Shown here: piece by piece, positions 32,232 to 39,311 of the stretch | Numbering within the stretch: position 1 is the first letter of the stretch | How the letters are laid out: every line of letters begins with the position of its first letter | The notes under the pieces: model-generated | The model's database searches: none | What the model was told of the DNA's origin: nothing | The model's input: the letters and a program-made list of their open reading frames with translations, nothing else | Program-made: the position numbers and the translations under genes | NCBI GenBank assembly: GCA_002724585.1 | Contig: PBPE01000106.1 | Location: 1-39,311, forward strand | Reading direction: 5' to 3' | Source: Dehalococcoidia bacterium | Lineage (GTDB): Bacteria; Chloroflexota; Dehalococcoidia; Lucifugimonadales; UBA3495 | Length of the DNA stretch: 39,311 nt

Positions 32232-33164
32232 TCAAGATTGTGCAGAGGTGTCTAATCTAGAAAAAATCCCGCTAGGAGCTAGACCATGAAAAAGATCCGG
32301 GTGCAAAGCCTCCGCTAGACCCTCCAACACATCTACCACTCTCGGACCATGCCTGCTAGGAATCTGTCCATCAAACAAAATGACCCCACCTTCTGCTACA
32401 CATCGTAGTTCATCCCAAACCCTATTTTTAGACATGTGTTCTTTCACTTCGATTAATGTCCTTTCCATATTGAAAGCACATGGCATAATCATAATGTAGT
32501 CAGGGTCGTAATCTAAAACCTCAGACCAGCTCACTTCTCGCGATATACCCCACTTATGAGCCAACCCTTCAATTCCACCCGCTAATTCAACCAATTCTGG
32601 TGTCCACTGGCCAGTATTTCTTAACGGGTCTAACCAATCTATACAAAATACTTTGGGTGTATAGCCACGTCCTTCAAGAGCGTCAGTTATTTTGACTACT
32701 CTGTTCTTTAACGCATTCACGACAGAATTGGCTATGCTAGGAACACCGGTCGCATCCCCAATCCTCAATATATTATTGAAAATATCATCCAGACTCGCCG
32801 GTCTGACAGTCAATATCTCCGGAGAATAGTCTAAAGCCTTGGCAGCAGTCTCAAAAACAGAACCGCTGCCTATAGCACAAACTTCACATAATTCCTGGGT
32901 GATAATTACATCTGGTGAAACATCTTTTAGTAGATCTCCGTCTATCCAATGAACCGGATTATTATTAGACCTTGCCTGCTGTATGATTCCGTCAATCTCC
33001 TGACTGCTCAAGGTAGCCAGTTGACGGACACTTTTACTAATTACTGGCTTTTCCTTAGCATCGGCCGGAAAATCGCAGGCGTGCGAGACTCCAACTACCT
33101 GATCACCCAATCCAAGCACATACAATATCTCCGTAGCGCTGGGAAGCAACGAACATATTCTCAT
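32232..33164 (-). CDS. BtuF-like cobalamin-binding protein without signal peptide
   Basis: 310-aa periplasmic-binding-protein fold of the BtuF/FepB type. It opens RICSLLPSATEILYVLGLGDQVVGV, with no secretion signal ahead of the fold. CDFP, PDVIITQELCEVCAIG and VSWSEVLDYDPDYIMIMPC are family blocks; the C-x2-C in ELCEVCA recurs in annotated cytoplasmic cobalamin-binding relatives. A soluble corrinoid-binding or storage role is inferred, not uptake, as no BtuC/D permease is nearby. It follows the enolase-superfamily gene by 48 nt and has a weak GGTGGGG ribosome site. Confidence 0.83.
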   Translation of the reverse strand: MRICSLLPSATEILYVLGLGDQVVGVSHACDFPADAKEKPVISKSVRQLATLSSQEIDGIIQQARSNNNPVHWIDGDLLKDVSPDVIITQELCEVCAIGSGSVFETAAKALDYSPEILTVRPASLDDIFNNILRIGDATGVPSIANSVVNALKNRVVKITDALEGRGYTPKVFCIDWLDPLRNTGQWTPELVELAGGIEGLAHKWGISREVSWSEVLDYDPDYIMIMPCAFNMERTLIEVKEHMSKNRVWDELRCVAEGGVILFDGQIPSRHGPRVVDVLEGLAEALHPDLFHGLAPSGIFSRLDTSAQS

Positions 33165-33212
33165 ATATACCCCACCAGATATATCTCCATAACCTGAATC
33201 GCTTGAGATGCC

Positions 33213-34310
33213 TTAGTTGATCTTATATTGCTTTAGAGCTTTTTCGTTAAGTGTGATACCAAATCCGGGTTTGTCAGAAGGAGATACATAACCGTCTTCT
33301 ATCATCAGCGTATCTTCAAACATTTCACCCCACAGTGGATCAGTAGATCCTCTGTAATATTCAACAGTCAATCCATTGGGAATAGCAGCAACTAGTTGTA
33401 CATGAACTTGCTGATTACCATGAGGAGCAATGGGTAGATCCTGTGATTGTGCAAGCGCAGCAACCTTCATAAATTCTGTAACACCACCCATTATCTGAGC
33501 ATCGGGCTGGATGATTGCAGCACAACGATCATTTATCAGGTCCCTAAATCCATATTTGGTATATTCATTCTCTCCGGTTGCTACTGGTATATGGGTCGCT
33601 CGACTGATAAGTTGATGCCCTTTATAGTCATCAGGAAAGACTGGCTCTTCAAACCATGCTATATCGTATTTCTCAATCTTGTGCGCCAACTCTATAGCTT
33701 CATAGTATTTATACGCACAGTTAGCATCAATCATTACCTTTATATCTGATCCCACAGTATCACGTACTACCCTAACCCTCTCCACATCTTCATTAATTGG
33801 CGCTCCGCCAACTTTCATTTTTACAGCCTTAGCCCCCATGGACAGACTATCCTCAACCTCTACAGCTAGTTCCTTAAGGCCTTTACCTTCTTCATAATAT
33901 CCTCCTGCAACATAAACAGGGACTCTATCCGCATACCCGCCAAGAAGTTTATGTACTGATCTATTGGCTACTTTACCTTTAATATCCCATAAAGCTAAGT
34001 CTATACCACTAATTACACGAGTCGTAATTCCTCGTCGGCCAACCAATTTTGGCTCCCACATTTTCCGCCATATCTTCTCAGTATCGAAAGGATCCTCTCC
34101 GATGACATATTGTTTGAAGTGATTAAGTATCGCTATTCCAACCTCGGGTGCGTCCCTGATATCTCTGCCCAACCCAATGCCAGTTACCCCTTCATCTGTA
34201 CTGATTTTAACGACAGTTAATCCAGACGTTTGATACGTGTGGAGACCATTCCTAATGGGCACCCGCCTAGGCCATTGGTAAACTTCATAATCGACATCCG
34301 TTACTATCAT
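33213..34310 (-). CDS. Enolase-superfamily (mandelate racemase-type) enzyme
   Basis: 365 aa from ATG 34310, placed 7 nt after AGAGG; a GTG two codons earlier is too close. The capping domain is N-terminal. The barrel has the catalytic K164-M-K166 pair, metal ligands in DANCAY, EEPVF and GENEYTKYG, and a late His in APHGNQQVH. This KxK...D/E/E...H set is that of the mandelate racemase subgroup, which dehydrates or racemises sugar acids and other carboxylates. The exact substrate is open. SAR202 genomes carry many paralogues of this superfamily. Probably cotranscribed with the BtuF-like gene. Confidence 0.92.
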   Translation of the reverse strand: MIVTDVDYEVYQWPRRVPIRNGLHTYQTSGLTVVKISTDEGVTGIGLGRDIRDAPEVGIAILNHFKQYVIGEDPFDTEKIWRKMWEPKLVGRRGITTRVISGIDLALWDIKGKVANRSVHKLLGGYADRVPVYVAGGYYEEGKGLKELAVEVEDSLSMGAKAVKMKVGGAPINEDVERVRVVRDTVGSDIKVMIDANCAYKYYEAIELAHKIEKYDIAWFEEPVFPDDYKGHQLISRATHIPVATGENEYTKYGFRDLINDRCAAIIQPDAQIMGGVTEFMKVAALAQSQDLPIAPHGNQQVHVQLVAAIPNGLTVEYYRGSTDPLWGEMFEDTLMIEDGYVSPSDKPGFGITLNEKALKQYKIN

Positions 34311-34342
34311 ATGCACCCTCTTTCAATGAACTCATTTTAGCT

Positions 34343-34348
34343 ATTATA
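34343..34348 (-). promoter_or_regulatory. -10 box for the enolase-superfamily gene
   Basis: Perfect TATAAT on the minus strand, predicted start near 34336 and a leader of about 26 nt. A TTGACA lies upstream but 25 bp away, too far for a normal spacer. Confidence 0.4.
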
Positions 34349-34388
34349 CCAACGGAAGGACCATCAAAGTGTCTGTCAAGAAATTCGA

Positions 34389-34417
34389 TTGGCCCAATAC
34401 TCCGGAAATGCTAGAAT
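34389..34417 (+). promoter_or_regulatory. Promoter with extended -10 for folD
   Basis: TTGGCC (34389-34394), 17 bp, TAGAAT (34412-34417) preceded by TGc. Start near 34424, about 37 nt before the folD ATG. It lies inside the longer open frame, which argues against a start at 34389. Confidence 0.6.
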
Positions 34418-34460
34418 TCAGATATTCAGAAAATTTTTACCAACGATTAAGGGAAATTTC

Positions 34461-35342
34461 ATGGCGAACATACTGGATGGAACTGCATTATCAAAAGAAA
34501 TTCGATCTGAAGTGGCCGAATCGGCTCTAAATCTAAAAGCTCTTCACAATCTCACTCCTGGCTTAGCAGCAGTGTTGGTGGGAGATGACCCCGCATCTGC
34601 TGTATATGTCCGAAATAAAGGCAGGGCATGTGACGAAGTTGGGATATTCAGCGAGATATTTAGACTTCCCAAAGATACCAGCCAACAATCTGTCCTTGCT
34701 CTAGTGGATAAACTAAACAAAGATCCCAGGTTTCATGGCATACTAGTGCAACTTCCCCTCCCAGAACAAATCAATGAAACTACAATCATCGAGCATATTG
34801 ATCCAGCAAAGGATGTCGATGGTATACATCCATTTAATCTAGGCAAGTTAACCCAGGGGATCCCCGAGTTTATTCCTGGTACTCCAGCAGGTGTACAGCA
34901 ATTATTAATCAGAAATGGATATGACCCAGCCGGCAAGCATGTAGTCATCTGTGGGCGAAGTAATATAGTTGGAAAGCCCTTGGCAACCCTGCTAACACAG
35001 CGCAGCAATGGAGCAAATGCAACGGTAACAGTTTGTCATACTAGGACAGAGAACATATCTGAATTTACGAAAACAGCCGATATCGTTGTGGCTGCTATTG
35101 GACAACCAAAAGCAATCACTGCGGATATGTTAAAACCCGGTTGTATAGTGATAGACGTAGGAATTAATCGCGTAGAAGACACTTCTCGGAAAAGTGGTTA
35201 TAGATTAATCGGAGATGTGGATTACGAAAATATACTCCCTGTATGTGAGGCAATTACTCCTGTACCAGTAGGTGTTGGCCCAATGACAATAGCTATGCTC
35301 TTAGTAAATACGGTCAAAGCAGCAGAAAAGAGCGTTACATGA
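34461..35342 (+). CDS. folD: Bifunctional methylenetetrahydrofolate dehydrogenase/cyclohydrolase
   Basis: Interconverts 5,10-methylene-, methenyl- and 10-formyl-THF. 293 aa from ATG 34461, the normal FolD length and N-terminus (MANILDGTALSKEI). AAGGGA lies 6 nt upstream. The in-frame extension to TTG 34389 covers the promoter and is not conserved-looking. Y49-x3-K53 is the catalytic pair; QLPLPEQ, KDVDGIHPFNLG and the NADP site GRSNIVGKPLA are present. The C-terminal PVPVGVGPMTIAMLL is the closing signature. Confidence 0.97.
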   Translation: MANILDGTALSKEIRSEVAESALNLKALHNLTPGLAAVLVGDDPASAVYVRNKGRACDEVGIFSEIFRLPKDTSQQSVLALVDKLNKDPRFHGILVQLPLPEQINETTIIEHIDPAKDVDGIHPFNLGKLTQGIPEFIPGTPAGVQQLLIRNGYDPAGKHVVICGRSNIVGKPLATLLTQRSNGANATVTVCHTRTENISEFTKTADIVVAAIGQPKAITADMLKPGCIVIDVGINRVEDTSRKSGYRLIGDVDYENILPVCEAITPVPVGVGPMTIAMLLVNTVKAAEKSVT

Positions 35343-35359
35343 ACTTCGCATATTTATAT

Positions 35360-35389
35360 TTGACCGCGCAAGCATATATTGAATAGACT
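35360..35389 (+). promoter_or_regulatory. Possible promoter for the MFS-queA pair
   Basis: TTGACC (35360-35365), 18 bp, TAGACT (35384-35389). Leader of about 60 nt to the MFS ATG. The -35 is good and the -10 fair. Confidence 0.5.
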
Positions 35390-35455
35390 ATTACTATTCC
35401 AGTATCCATGATGATTATTTTGATTGGACGCTAAACATCAGGAAACCACTTAGAA

Positions 35456-36724
35456 ATGTCGCGTTTCAAACTAGACCCCAGCGTCCTAAAGCACCTGCAC
35501 ACGTTAGATTCATGGATCGCTTACCCAAACTACCGCTTGTTATGGCTAGGGAATTTTTGCTCTAATAGCGCTCAGTGGATGCAACTGTTAACAGTTGGCT
35601 GGTTAGTTCGTGATTTAACTGAAGGCTCAGCTGCGTCCGCATTTTTGGTAGTGACGGTCGGTGGTCTCAATACCCTCCCTGGTCTTATATTCACCCCGTG
35701 GGGAGGAGTTCTGGGAGATAAACTAGATAGAAGAAAGTTAGTAATATTTTTGCAGTCTTTTATGGCAGTATTAGCATTTGGTTTTGCGATACTAGTCCTA
35801 TCTGGTTATGTAACTGTCTGGCATGCATTCGCTTACGTATTGATTAGCGGGACTACTTTCACTGTTACAAAGCCAATGAGGCATGTATTGATCGCCAACA
35901 CCGTAGCACATAAAGATATCGGCAACGCTTTCGCAACAAATGTATTGACCATTACTGGAACCCGAGCTATTGGCCCATTTATAGGCGGTATTCTAATCGC
36001 AAGTTTAGGGTTTTTCTGGAATTTTACATTTGAAGCACTACTCTATGTTGGTACAGTTCTCTTTTTTATACCAATGAGAACACCCTTCGCAAATAACGAC
36101 GGTTCGAATAAGAAGGGAAATAACATGGTCAGATTTTTAATAGATGGCCTCACATACGTCTGGAGAGATAACAGGGCCATTTTGCTCTTAGTGTTGTTGA
36201 GCTTAATACCAAACGTAGTACTGCAACCATTTATGTTTTTACTCCCGGTCTTCACCGCTGATGTGTTAATGGAAGGTGCTGACATCGGAGGCTATTTGCT
36301 TGCGATGACTGGGGCGGGCGGTTTGTTTTGTGCCTTAATGTTATCGTCCATAGGATTTCCATTCAAGAAGGGGTACATGGTTCTAATAACAGTTATCATT
36401 AGTTCCATATTCGTTATATTCGTAGGATTCTCCGCAACCTTTGTACTTGCGTTAACAATGTTAGGAATCTTGTCATTCAGCCAATGTATATTTAGGACAA
36501 CAAATGGCACTTTAATCCAAACATTAGTGCCAGACCAGTACAGGGCTCGGGTAACCAGCTTGCAAGAATACGGCCGCGCATTCCTTGTACCGTCCTGCTT
36601 AATTGTAGGATGGATAGCCGGCATTACGTCAGTTCAATGGGCTTTTCTAGTTATGGGAATAACCGGCATAGCGCTGGGTTTGCTTTGCTTATTATTATTT
36701 GCCCGTGTGCGCAATTTGCCTTAA
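35456..36724 (+). CDS. MFS transporter, EntS-like (DHA3 type)
   Basis: 422-aa polytopic inner-membrane carrier with about 12 predicted helices. NYRLLWLGNFCSNSAQWMQ starts the first helix, and motif A reads GGVLGDKLDRRK (about 83-94) in the cytosolic loop 2-3. A charged loop about 210-232 divides the two halves. The pattern resembles the enterobactin exporter EntS and related drug-efflux MFS; the substrate is unknown. The C-terminal helices keep RARVTSLQEYGRA, typical of this group. AGGAAA is 12 nt before the ATG. queA begins 30 nt after it. Confidence 0.88.
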   Translation: MSRFKLDPSVLKHLHTLDSWIAYPNYRLLWLGNFCSNSAQWMQLLTVGWLVRDLTEGSAASAFLVVTVGGLNTLPGLIFTPWGGVLGDKLDRRKLVIFLQSFMAVLAFGFAILVLSGYVTVWHAFAYVLISGTTFTVTKPMRHVLIANTVAHKDIGNAFATNVLTITGTRAIGPFIGGILIASLGFFWNFTFEALLYVGTVLFFIPMRTPFANNDGSNKKGNNMVRFLIDGLTYVWRDNRAILLLVLLSLIPNVVLQPFMFLLPVFTADVLMEGADIGGYLLAMTGAGGLFCALMLSSIGFPFKKGYMVLITVIISSIFVIFVGFSATFVLALTMLGILSFSQCIFRTTNGTLIQTLVPDQYRARVTSLQEYGRAFLVPSCLIVGWIAGITSVQWAFLVMGITGIALGLLCLLLFARVRNLP

Positions 36725-36754
36725 TAGCTCTAAACATTCAGCAATGGTGATTGT

Positions 36755-37798
36755 ATGTTAACCAATGACTTTGATTATCATCTTCCCGAAGCATTAATAG
36801 CTCAAACCCCCCTAATAGATAGAAGTGCTTCTCGGTTGCTAATACTCGATCGTAATAGTAATAGTCTTGTACATGAGACTTTTAATAACATTACTCAGTA
36901 TCTTCGTGAAGGCGATGTCATGGTATTTAATCAAAGTAAGGTCATACCTGCTAGATTTTATGGCGTTAGAGATGACACAAGCGGAAAAGTAGAGATATTA
37001 CTATTACGGAAGGTCCGAAATACCGTATGGCACGCGTTGGCACGCCCAGGTAGACGTCTTAGACAGGGTACACATATTTCAATTTTAGATAAAGAAGGAA
37101 GAATATCGGGACTACAGATGGAGATTCTTGCATCAGACGAGCACGGAATTAAAACTATTCAGCTGTCCACCGAAGATCACATCGATGAACTTGGCCACAT
37201 GCCATTGCCTCCATATATACAGAAAACGTTACAAGATCCTAACAGATATCAAACAGTGTACGCGAAAGAGACAGGGAGTGTCGCTGCTCCAACTGCAGGT
37301 CTACATTTCAATAATAATATACTTAATGACATAGAAAATCTTGGTGTAATACCAGCTTATGTGACACTACATGTGGGATTAGATACTTTCAGGCCCGTAC
37401 AAGAAGACAATCCTATGGATCATCATATACACACCGAATACTACGAAGTAGATTCGTCAACGGTCTCCATATTAAATGACGCCAGAAAAGAAAATCGAAG
37501 AATCATTGCTGTAGGAACCACATCCGTAAGGGTACTCGAGCAGCTCGGAGACAATATGTTACGGTCAGGGTCCAAAATTATCGAGCCGGCAAGTGGGGAC
37601 GCGAACATATTCATATTGCCTGGTCATAAGTTTAGATGCGTAGATGCAATGGTGACTAATTTTCATTTACCTAAATCGACGTTGCTAATGCTTGTGTGCG
37701 CATTCGCATCGTACGACAGCATAAAGGAAGTTTACAATGAAGCGATCAAAAATGAGTATCGGTTTTACTCGTTCGGGGATGCAATGTTTATAACCTGA
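36755..37798 (+). CDS. queA: S-adenosylmethionine:tRNA ribosyltransferase-isomerase
   Basis: Adds the ribosyl part of SAM to preQ1 in tRNA to give epoxyqueuosine. 347 aa, typical. Opening FDYHLPEALIAQTP, NQSKVIPARFYG, GHMPLPPYI, the core GSVAAPTAGLHF and the late TNFHLPKSTLLMLV are diagnostic. GGTGA before the ATG is a weak ribosome site. It is 30 nt after the MFS gene and converges with the glyoxalase gene. No other queuosine gene (tgt, queG) is in the window. Confidence 0.97.
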   Translation: MLTNDFDYHLPEALIAQTPLIDRSASRLLILDRNSNSLVHETFNNITQYLREGDVMVFNQSKVIPARFYGVRDDTSGKVEILLLRKVRNTVWHALARPGRRLRQGTHISILDKEGRISGLQMEILASDEHGIKTIQLSTEDHIDELGHMPLPPYIQKTLQDPNRYQTVYAKETGSVAAPTAGLHFNNNILNDIENLGVIPAYVTLHVGLDTFRPVQEDNPMDHHIHTEYYEVDSSTVSILNDARKENRRIIAVGTTSVRVLEQLGDNMLRSGSKIIEPASGDANIFILPGHKFRCVDAMVTNFHLPKSTLLMLVCAFASYDSIKEVYNEAIKNEYRFYSFGDAMFIT

Positions 37799-37822
37799 GC
37801 ACTAGGCTTAAAGTTTGACTAT

Positions 37823-38185
37823 TTAAGACTGTGGAAATTCTAAAAGCTGCAATATATTTCCATCCGGGTCTAAAAAAGTCGCCACAATCCCTCCCCAACT
37901 TTCTTTTTCCGGTTCCCTTATAAATTGAACACCGTGATCCACTAAATCTCTGTGAGTAGACACGATATCCTTTACCGATAAATTTGCCATAACTCGATAC
38001 GGGTCTTTAGCAAATGAATGCACTTCTCGATGATTACCCAGATTCAGTCTAAGTTCACCGACCTGAAATGCGATAAACCCATCGTGTTTCGAATGGAGGG
38101 GTAAGCTTAATATGTCATTGTAAAAATGGAACATTCTGTCAAGGTCGTCGGTCCAAAATGTAATACCAACAATATCTTCAATCAT
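37823..38185 (-). CDS. Glyoxalase/bleomycin-resistance (VOC) fold protein
   Basis: 120-aa VOC-superfamily protein from ATG 38185 (a TTG lies one codon upstream). Two beta-alpha-beta-beta-beta modules: DIVGITFWTDDLDRMFHFYN (about 4-23) and the second around MANLSVKDIVSTHRDLVDHG. The end DPDGNILQLLEF is the common VOC signature whose Glu can ligate metal. Substrate and metal are unknown. No clear Shine-Dalgarno. It follows the Fur-family gene by 31 nt and may be cotranscribed, hinting at a stress role. Confidence 0.85.
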   Translation of the reverse strand: MIEDIVGITFWTDDLDRMFHFYNDILSLPLHSKHDGFIAFQVGELRLNLGNHREVHSFAKDPYRVMANLSVKDIVSTHRDLVDHGVQFIREPEKESWGGIVATFLDPDGNILQLLEFPQS

Positions 38186-38216
38186 CAATACACAATTCAG
38201 ATATCTCTAATTATAT

Positions 38217-38663
38217 TTACGACACACGTGCGACGTCAGTACCCTTGTTAGCACAAAGACTACACCAGCCGTGAAAGTCAACTCTCTGCCACCCAACCTT
38301 AAATCTGGTCTCACCTACAATCTGATTCTTGAGAGTCACCACCGAATCATGTCCTATATATGCATCAGTAACAGTGCCACATTTTACACAGACCAAATTC
38401 ACATGCGGTTCAAGATTCGATTCATACCTAGAAAACTGAGGGAATGGGAGTTCTTGTATAAGGCCACTATTCTCCAAAACATCCAACGTTGAATAGATAG
38501 TCGCCAGAGTCATTGAAGGGAAGTGATCCTTAACTCTTTCGTATATCTGCTGGACTGAAGGGTGATCACTAGAATTGAGAACTGCCTCAGAGATAGCTAA
38601 CCGCTGAGGGGTCACCCTGATCCCTCCCTGCCGCAACAATAAAGCTATTTCTTGTCGAGTCAT
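38217..38663 (-). CDS. Fur-family transcriptional regulator (PerR/Fur-like)
   Basis: 148 aa from ATG 38663; AGGAG 6 nt upstream marks it, while a TTG 13 codons earlier has no such site. The winged helix reads RVTPQRLAISEAVLNS...MTLATIYSTLDVLENSGLI. The structural zinc site has CVKC and CSLC. Against B. subtilis PerR the regulatory residues become H (HPS), E (RYE for RFD), H (EPH) and N (HVN for HYH), so metal choice and peroxide sensing are uncertain. A palindrome covers the -10 of its own promoter, suggesting autorepression. The glyoxalase gene follows. Confidence 0.92.
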   Translation of the reverse strand: MTRQEIALLLRQGGIRVTPQRLAISEAVLNSSDHPSVQQIYERVKDHFPSMTLATIYSTLDVLENSGLIQELPFPQFSRYESNLEPHVNLVCVKCGTVTDAYIGHDSVVTLKNQIVGETRFKVGWQRVDFHGWCSLCANKGTDVARVS

Positions 38664-38717
38664 TCTATCTCCTGGACGAAATCTCCGTCCGAAACTTCCC
38701 AATAACCATTCGAAATA

Positions 38718-38732
38718 TAATAATCTATATTA
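38718..38732. promoter_or_regulatory. Candidate Fur-family operator overlapping the -10 box
   Basis: TAATA, 5 bp, TATTA: perfect inverted arms in an AT-rich 15-bp site resembling the layout of Fur/PerR boxes. Its right half coincides with the -10 of the regulator gene (38727-38732). Confidence 0.5.
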
Positions 38733-38756
38733 CGATTCCCGAATAGTGGGCGTCAA
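38727..38756 (-). promoter_or_regulatory. Promoter of the Fur-family regulator gene
   Basis: Minus strand: TTGACG (38756-38751), 18 bp, TAATAT (38732-38727). Start near 38720, leader of about 57 nt. The -10 lies in the candidate operator. Confidence 0.55.
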
Positions 38757-38805
38757 TTAACAACCTGAATTAACCGCAGGGATACGATAAACTTCTACTG
38801 CTAAC

Positions 38806-38834
38806 TTGAAAACGACTGCAAACAGATATATTCT
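38806..38834 (+). promoter_or_regulatory. Promoter of tRNA-Ser
   Basis: TTGAAA (38806-38811), 17 bp, TATTCT (38829-38834). Predicted start near 38841, only about 5 nt before the mature tRNA 5' end. Confidence 0.6.
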
Positions 38835-38845
38835 GGCTTGTGCTA

Positions 38846-38935
38846 GGAGAGGTGGCAGAGCGGACGAATGCGCCGGTCTCGAAAACCGGTATACGGTCAA
38901 ACGTATCGAGGGTTCGAATCCCTCCCTCTCCGCCA
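38846..38935 (+). tRNA. tRNA-Ser (anticodon CGA)
   Basis: Complete 90-nt class II tRNA with encoded CCA. Acceptor GGAGAGG pairs with CCTCTCC (38925-38931); discriminator G, then CCA 38933-38935. The anticodon stem CCGGT/ACCGG encloses loop CTCGAAA with anticodon CGA at 38880-38882, reading UCG. The long variable arm has stem ATACG/CGTAT (38891-38906). The T arm is GAGGG, TTCGAAT, CCCTC (38908-38924). Class II shape plus anticodon fixes serine. It has its own promoter and terminator. Confidence 0.98.
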
Positions 38936-38938
38936 TAT

Positions 38939-39121
38939 TTAAGCACGAAATGACCCCCAAACGTAATATCTGGGGGTCTTTCTTTTTGGGTCAATCCGAA
39001 GGAACCACTGGCAAAGTTGTTCAAAGGCGTCCCCCCGAACTTTTGTGTTGTTCGGGTTTTCCGGAAGGCTTTGCAGCAACGATCCAAAACTGTCGATTTG
39101 TTCAACCAGACCGGTAGTCAT
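38939..39121 (-). pseudogene. N-terminal remnant of a restriction/helicase-type protein, truncated at tRNA-Ser
   Basis: A 60-codon frame opens at ATG 39121, with GGTGAT about 8 nt upstream. Residues about 12-45 (FGSLLQSLPENPN, then RGDAFEQLCQWFLRIDP) match the opening of large DEAD/DEAH helicases with an N-terminal Mrr-like nuclease domain, where RGxxFExxCxWFLxxDP is followed by a VWLW segment and hundreds more residues. Here the match ends at about 38988, the edge of the tRNA-Ser terminator; the last 15 codons are just the terminator and spacer read backwards. I infer a deletion or excision scar of an island beside the tRNA gene. The family call is from memory of the motif, not a search. Confidence 0.6.
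38952..38987 (+). terminator. Intrinsic terminator after tRNA-Ser
   Basis: GACCCCCA (38952-38959) pairs with TGGGGGTC (38971-38978), 11-nt loop, followed by TTTCTTTTT (38979-38987). Plus-strand orientation. Confidence 0.9.
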
Positions 39122-39223
39122 ACTTAATCACCAGTTCCCTGATTACCAAATATTATACATGGCTCGCAACACCAGTTGTCGCACGTTTTAGTTAGCGGTA
39201 ATATGTCGGCATTAGGTATCACT

Positions 39224-39311
39224 ATGACTGAAGACAATCGAAATATAACCCCACGGACAGATTCTTCCATCTCAAGGAGACAGGAAGATCTGATAAACCG
39301 GGGCTTGGAAC
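39224..39311 (+). CDS. Start of an unidentified protein, cut by window edge
   Basis: Open frame running off the window: MTEDNRNITPRTDSSISRRQ and nine further residues, polar and without a signal peptide. An in-frame ATG at 39203 is the alternative start. AGGT lies 8 nt before 39224. A possible promoter TTGTCG-17-TAATAT (39176-39204) overlaps the 39203 ATG and so favours 39224. No family is recognisable from 29 residues. Confidence 0.3.
   Translation, partial: MTEDNRNITPRTDSSISRRQEDLINRGLE

Noticed and set aside
33165-33212. Cobalamin riboswitch before the BtuF-like gene
   Set aside because: Only 48 nt separate it from the upstream gene, too short for the aptamer, and no B12-box-like sequence is seen.
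34389-34460. In-frame N-terminal extension of FolD
   Set aside because: It begins at a TTG that is the promoter -35 box; the conserved FolD start and ribosome site are at 34461.
38806-39117. Plus-strand frame running through the tRNA-Ser gene and its terminator
   Set aside because: It is made of promoter, tRNA and terminator sequence and cannot be a protein gene.
38936-39311. A second copy of the tRNA-Ser 3' end (att site) near the helicase remnant
   Set aside because: I looked for a repeat of the T-arm/acceptor sequence downstream and found none in the window, so an active integrated element is not supported here.
1-39311. CRISPR arrays, insertion sequences, tandem repeats, rRNA genes
   Set aside because: No regularly spaced direct repeats, transposase frames, terminal inverted repeats or rRNA sequence were seen on reading both strands.

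Overview
The window is about 39.3 kb of compact, AT-leaning (roughly 40-45% GC by eye) bacterial chromosome in the standard code, with short intergenic gaps, many 4-50 nt operon junctions, recognisable Shine-Dalgarno sites and sigma-70-type promoters. Gene content points to a free-living Chloroflexota, most likely a marine SAR202/Dehalococcoidia-type lineage: rpsO-pnp followed by lysine-pathway genes, der-plsY-gpsA, a thiolase plus DUF35 partner, a cytoplasmic cobalamin-binding BtuF-like protein, a DUF1800-DUF1501-NHL block and a mandelate-racemase-type enolase paralogue (SAR202 genomes are reported to carry expanded enolase-superfamily sets). This placement is inferred from gene families; no phylogeny was run.

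Layout. 1-246 (-): end-truncated Rieske ferredoxin. 485-6073 (+): rpsO, pnp, a strong terminator, then dapB, asd and dapA (lysine/diaminopimelate branch). 6109-7403 (-): cmk-plsC, convergent with dapA across a 47-bp palindrome. 7587-8835 (+): cvpA-like membrane protein and an HNH nuclease-fold protein. 8850-11200 (-): lysA-holB. 11388-13897 (+): surE (apparently starting at CTG), then thiolase and DUF35 OB-fold partner behind a near-consensus promoter. 13916-15086 (-): atypical SDR and a TPR protein. 15287-16213 (+): inositol-monophosphatase family. 16231-20938 (-): crotonase, prs, AMP-forming acyl-CoA ligase, amidohydrolase. 21078-23192 (+): thrC-ispH. 23210-27339 (-): argF-der-plsY-gpsA. 27498-27851 (+): FlK-like hotdog thioesterase. 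27903-31649 (-): DUF1800, DUF1501, NHL propeller. 31859-32194 (+): second Rieske protein. 32232-34310 (-): enolase-superfamily enzyme and BtuF-like protein. 34461-37798 (+): folD, MFS transporter, queA. 37823-38663 (-): Fur-family regulator and glyoxalase-fold protein. 38846-38935 (+): tRNA-Ser(CGA), followed by its terminator and a truncated helicase remnant.

Most genes are housekeeping: amino-acid synthesis (lysine, threonine, arginine), nucleotides (cmk, prs), phospholipid precursors (gpsA, plsY, plsC), isoprenoids (ispH), one-carbon metabolism (folD), replication (holB), ribosome assembly (der, rpsO), RNA decay (pnp) and tRNA modification (queA). Between them lie accessory catabolic genes (thiolase/DUF35, SDR, ligase, crotonase, amidohydrolase, enolase paralogue), consistent with an oligotroph degrading varied organic acids.

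I see no complete mobile element, prophage, CRISPR array, toxin-antitoxin pair or clear multi-gene defence system. The most unusual items are the helicase fragment that stops at the tRNA-Ser terminator (probable integration scar), the CTG start of surE, the signal-less DUF1800-DUF1501-NHL block, several enzymes with altered catalytic motifs (SDR, crotonase, ornithine carbamoyltransferase-like, thiolase), and small palindromes placed on promoters.
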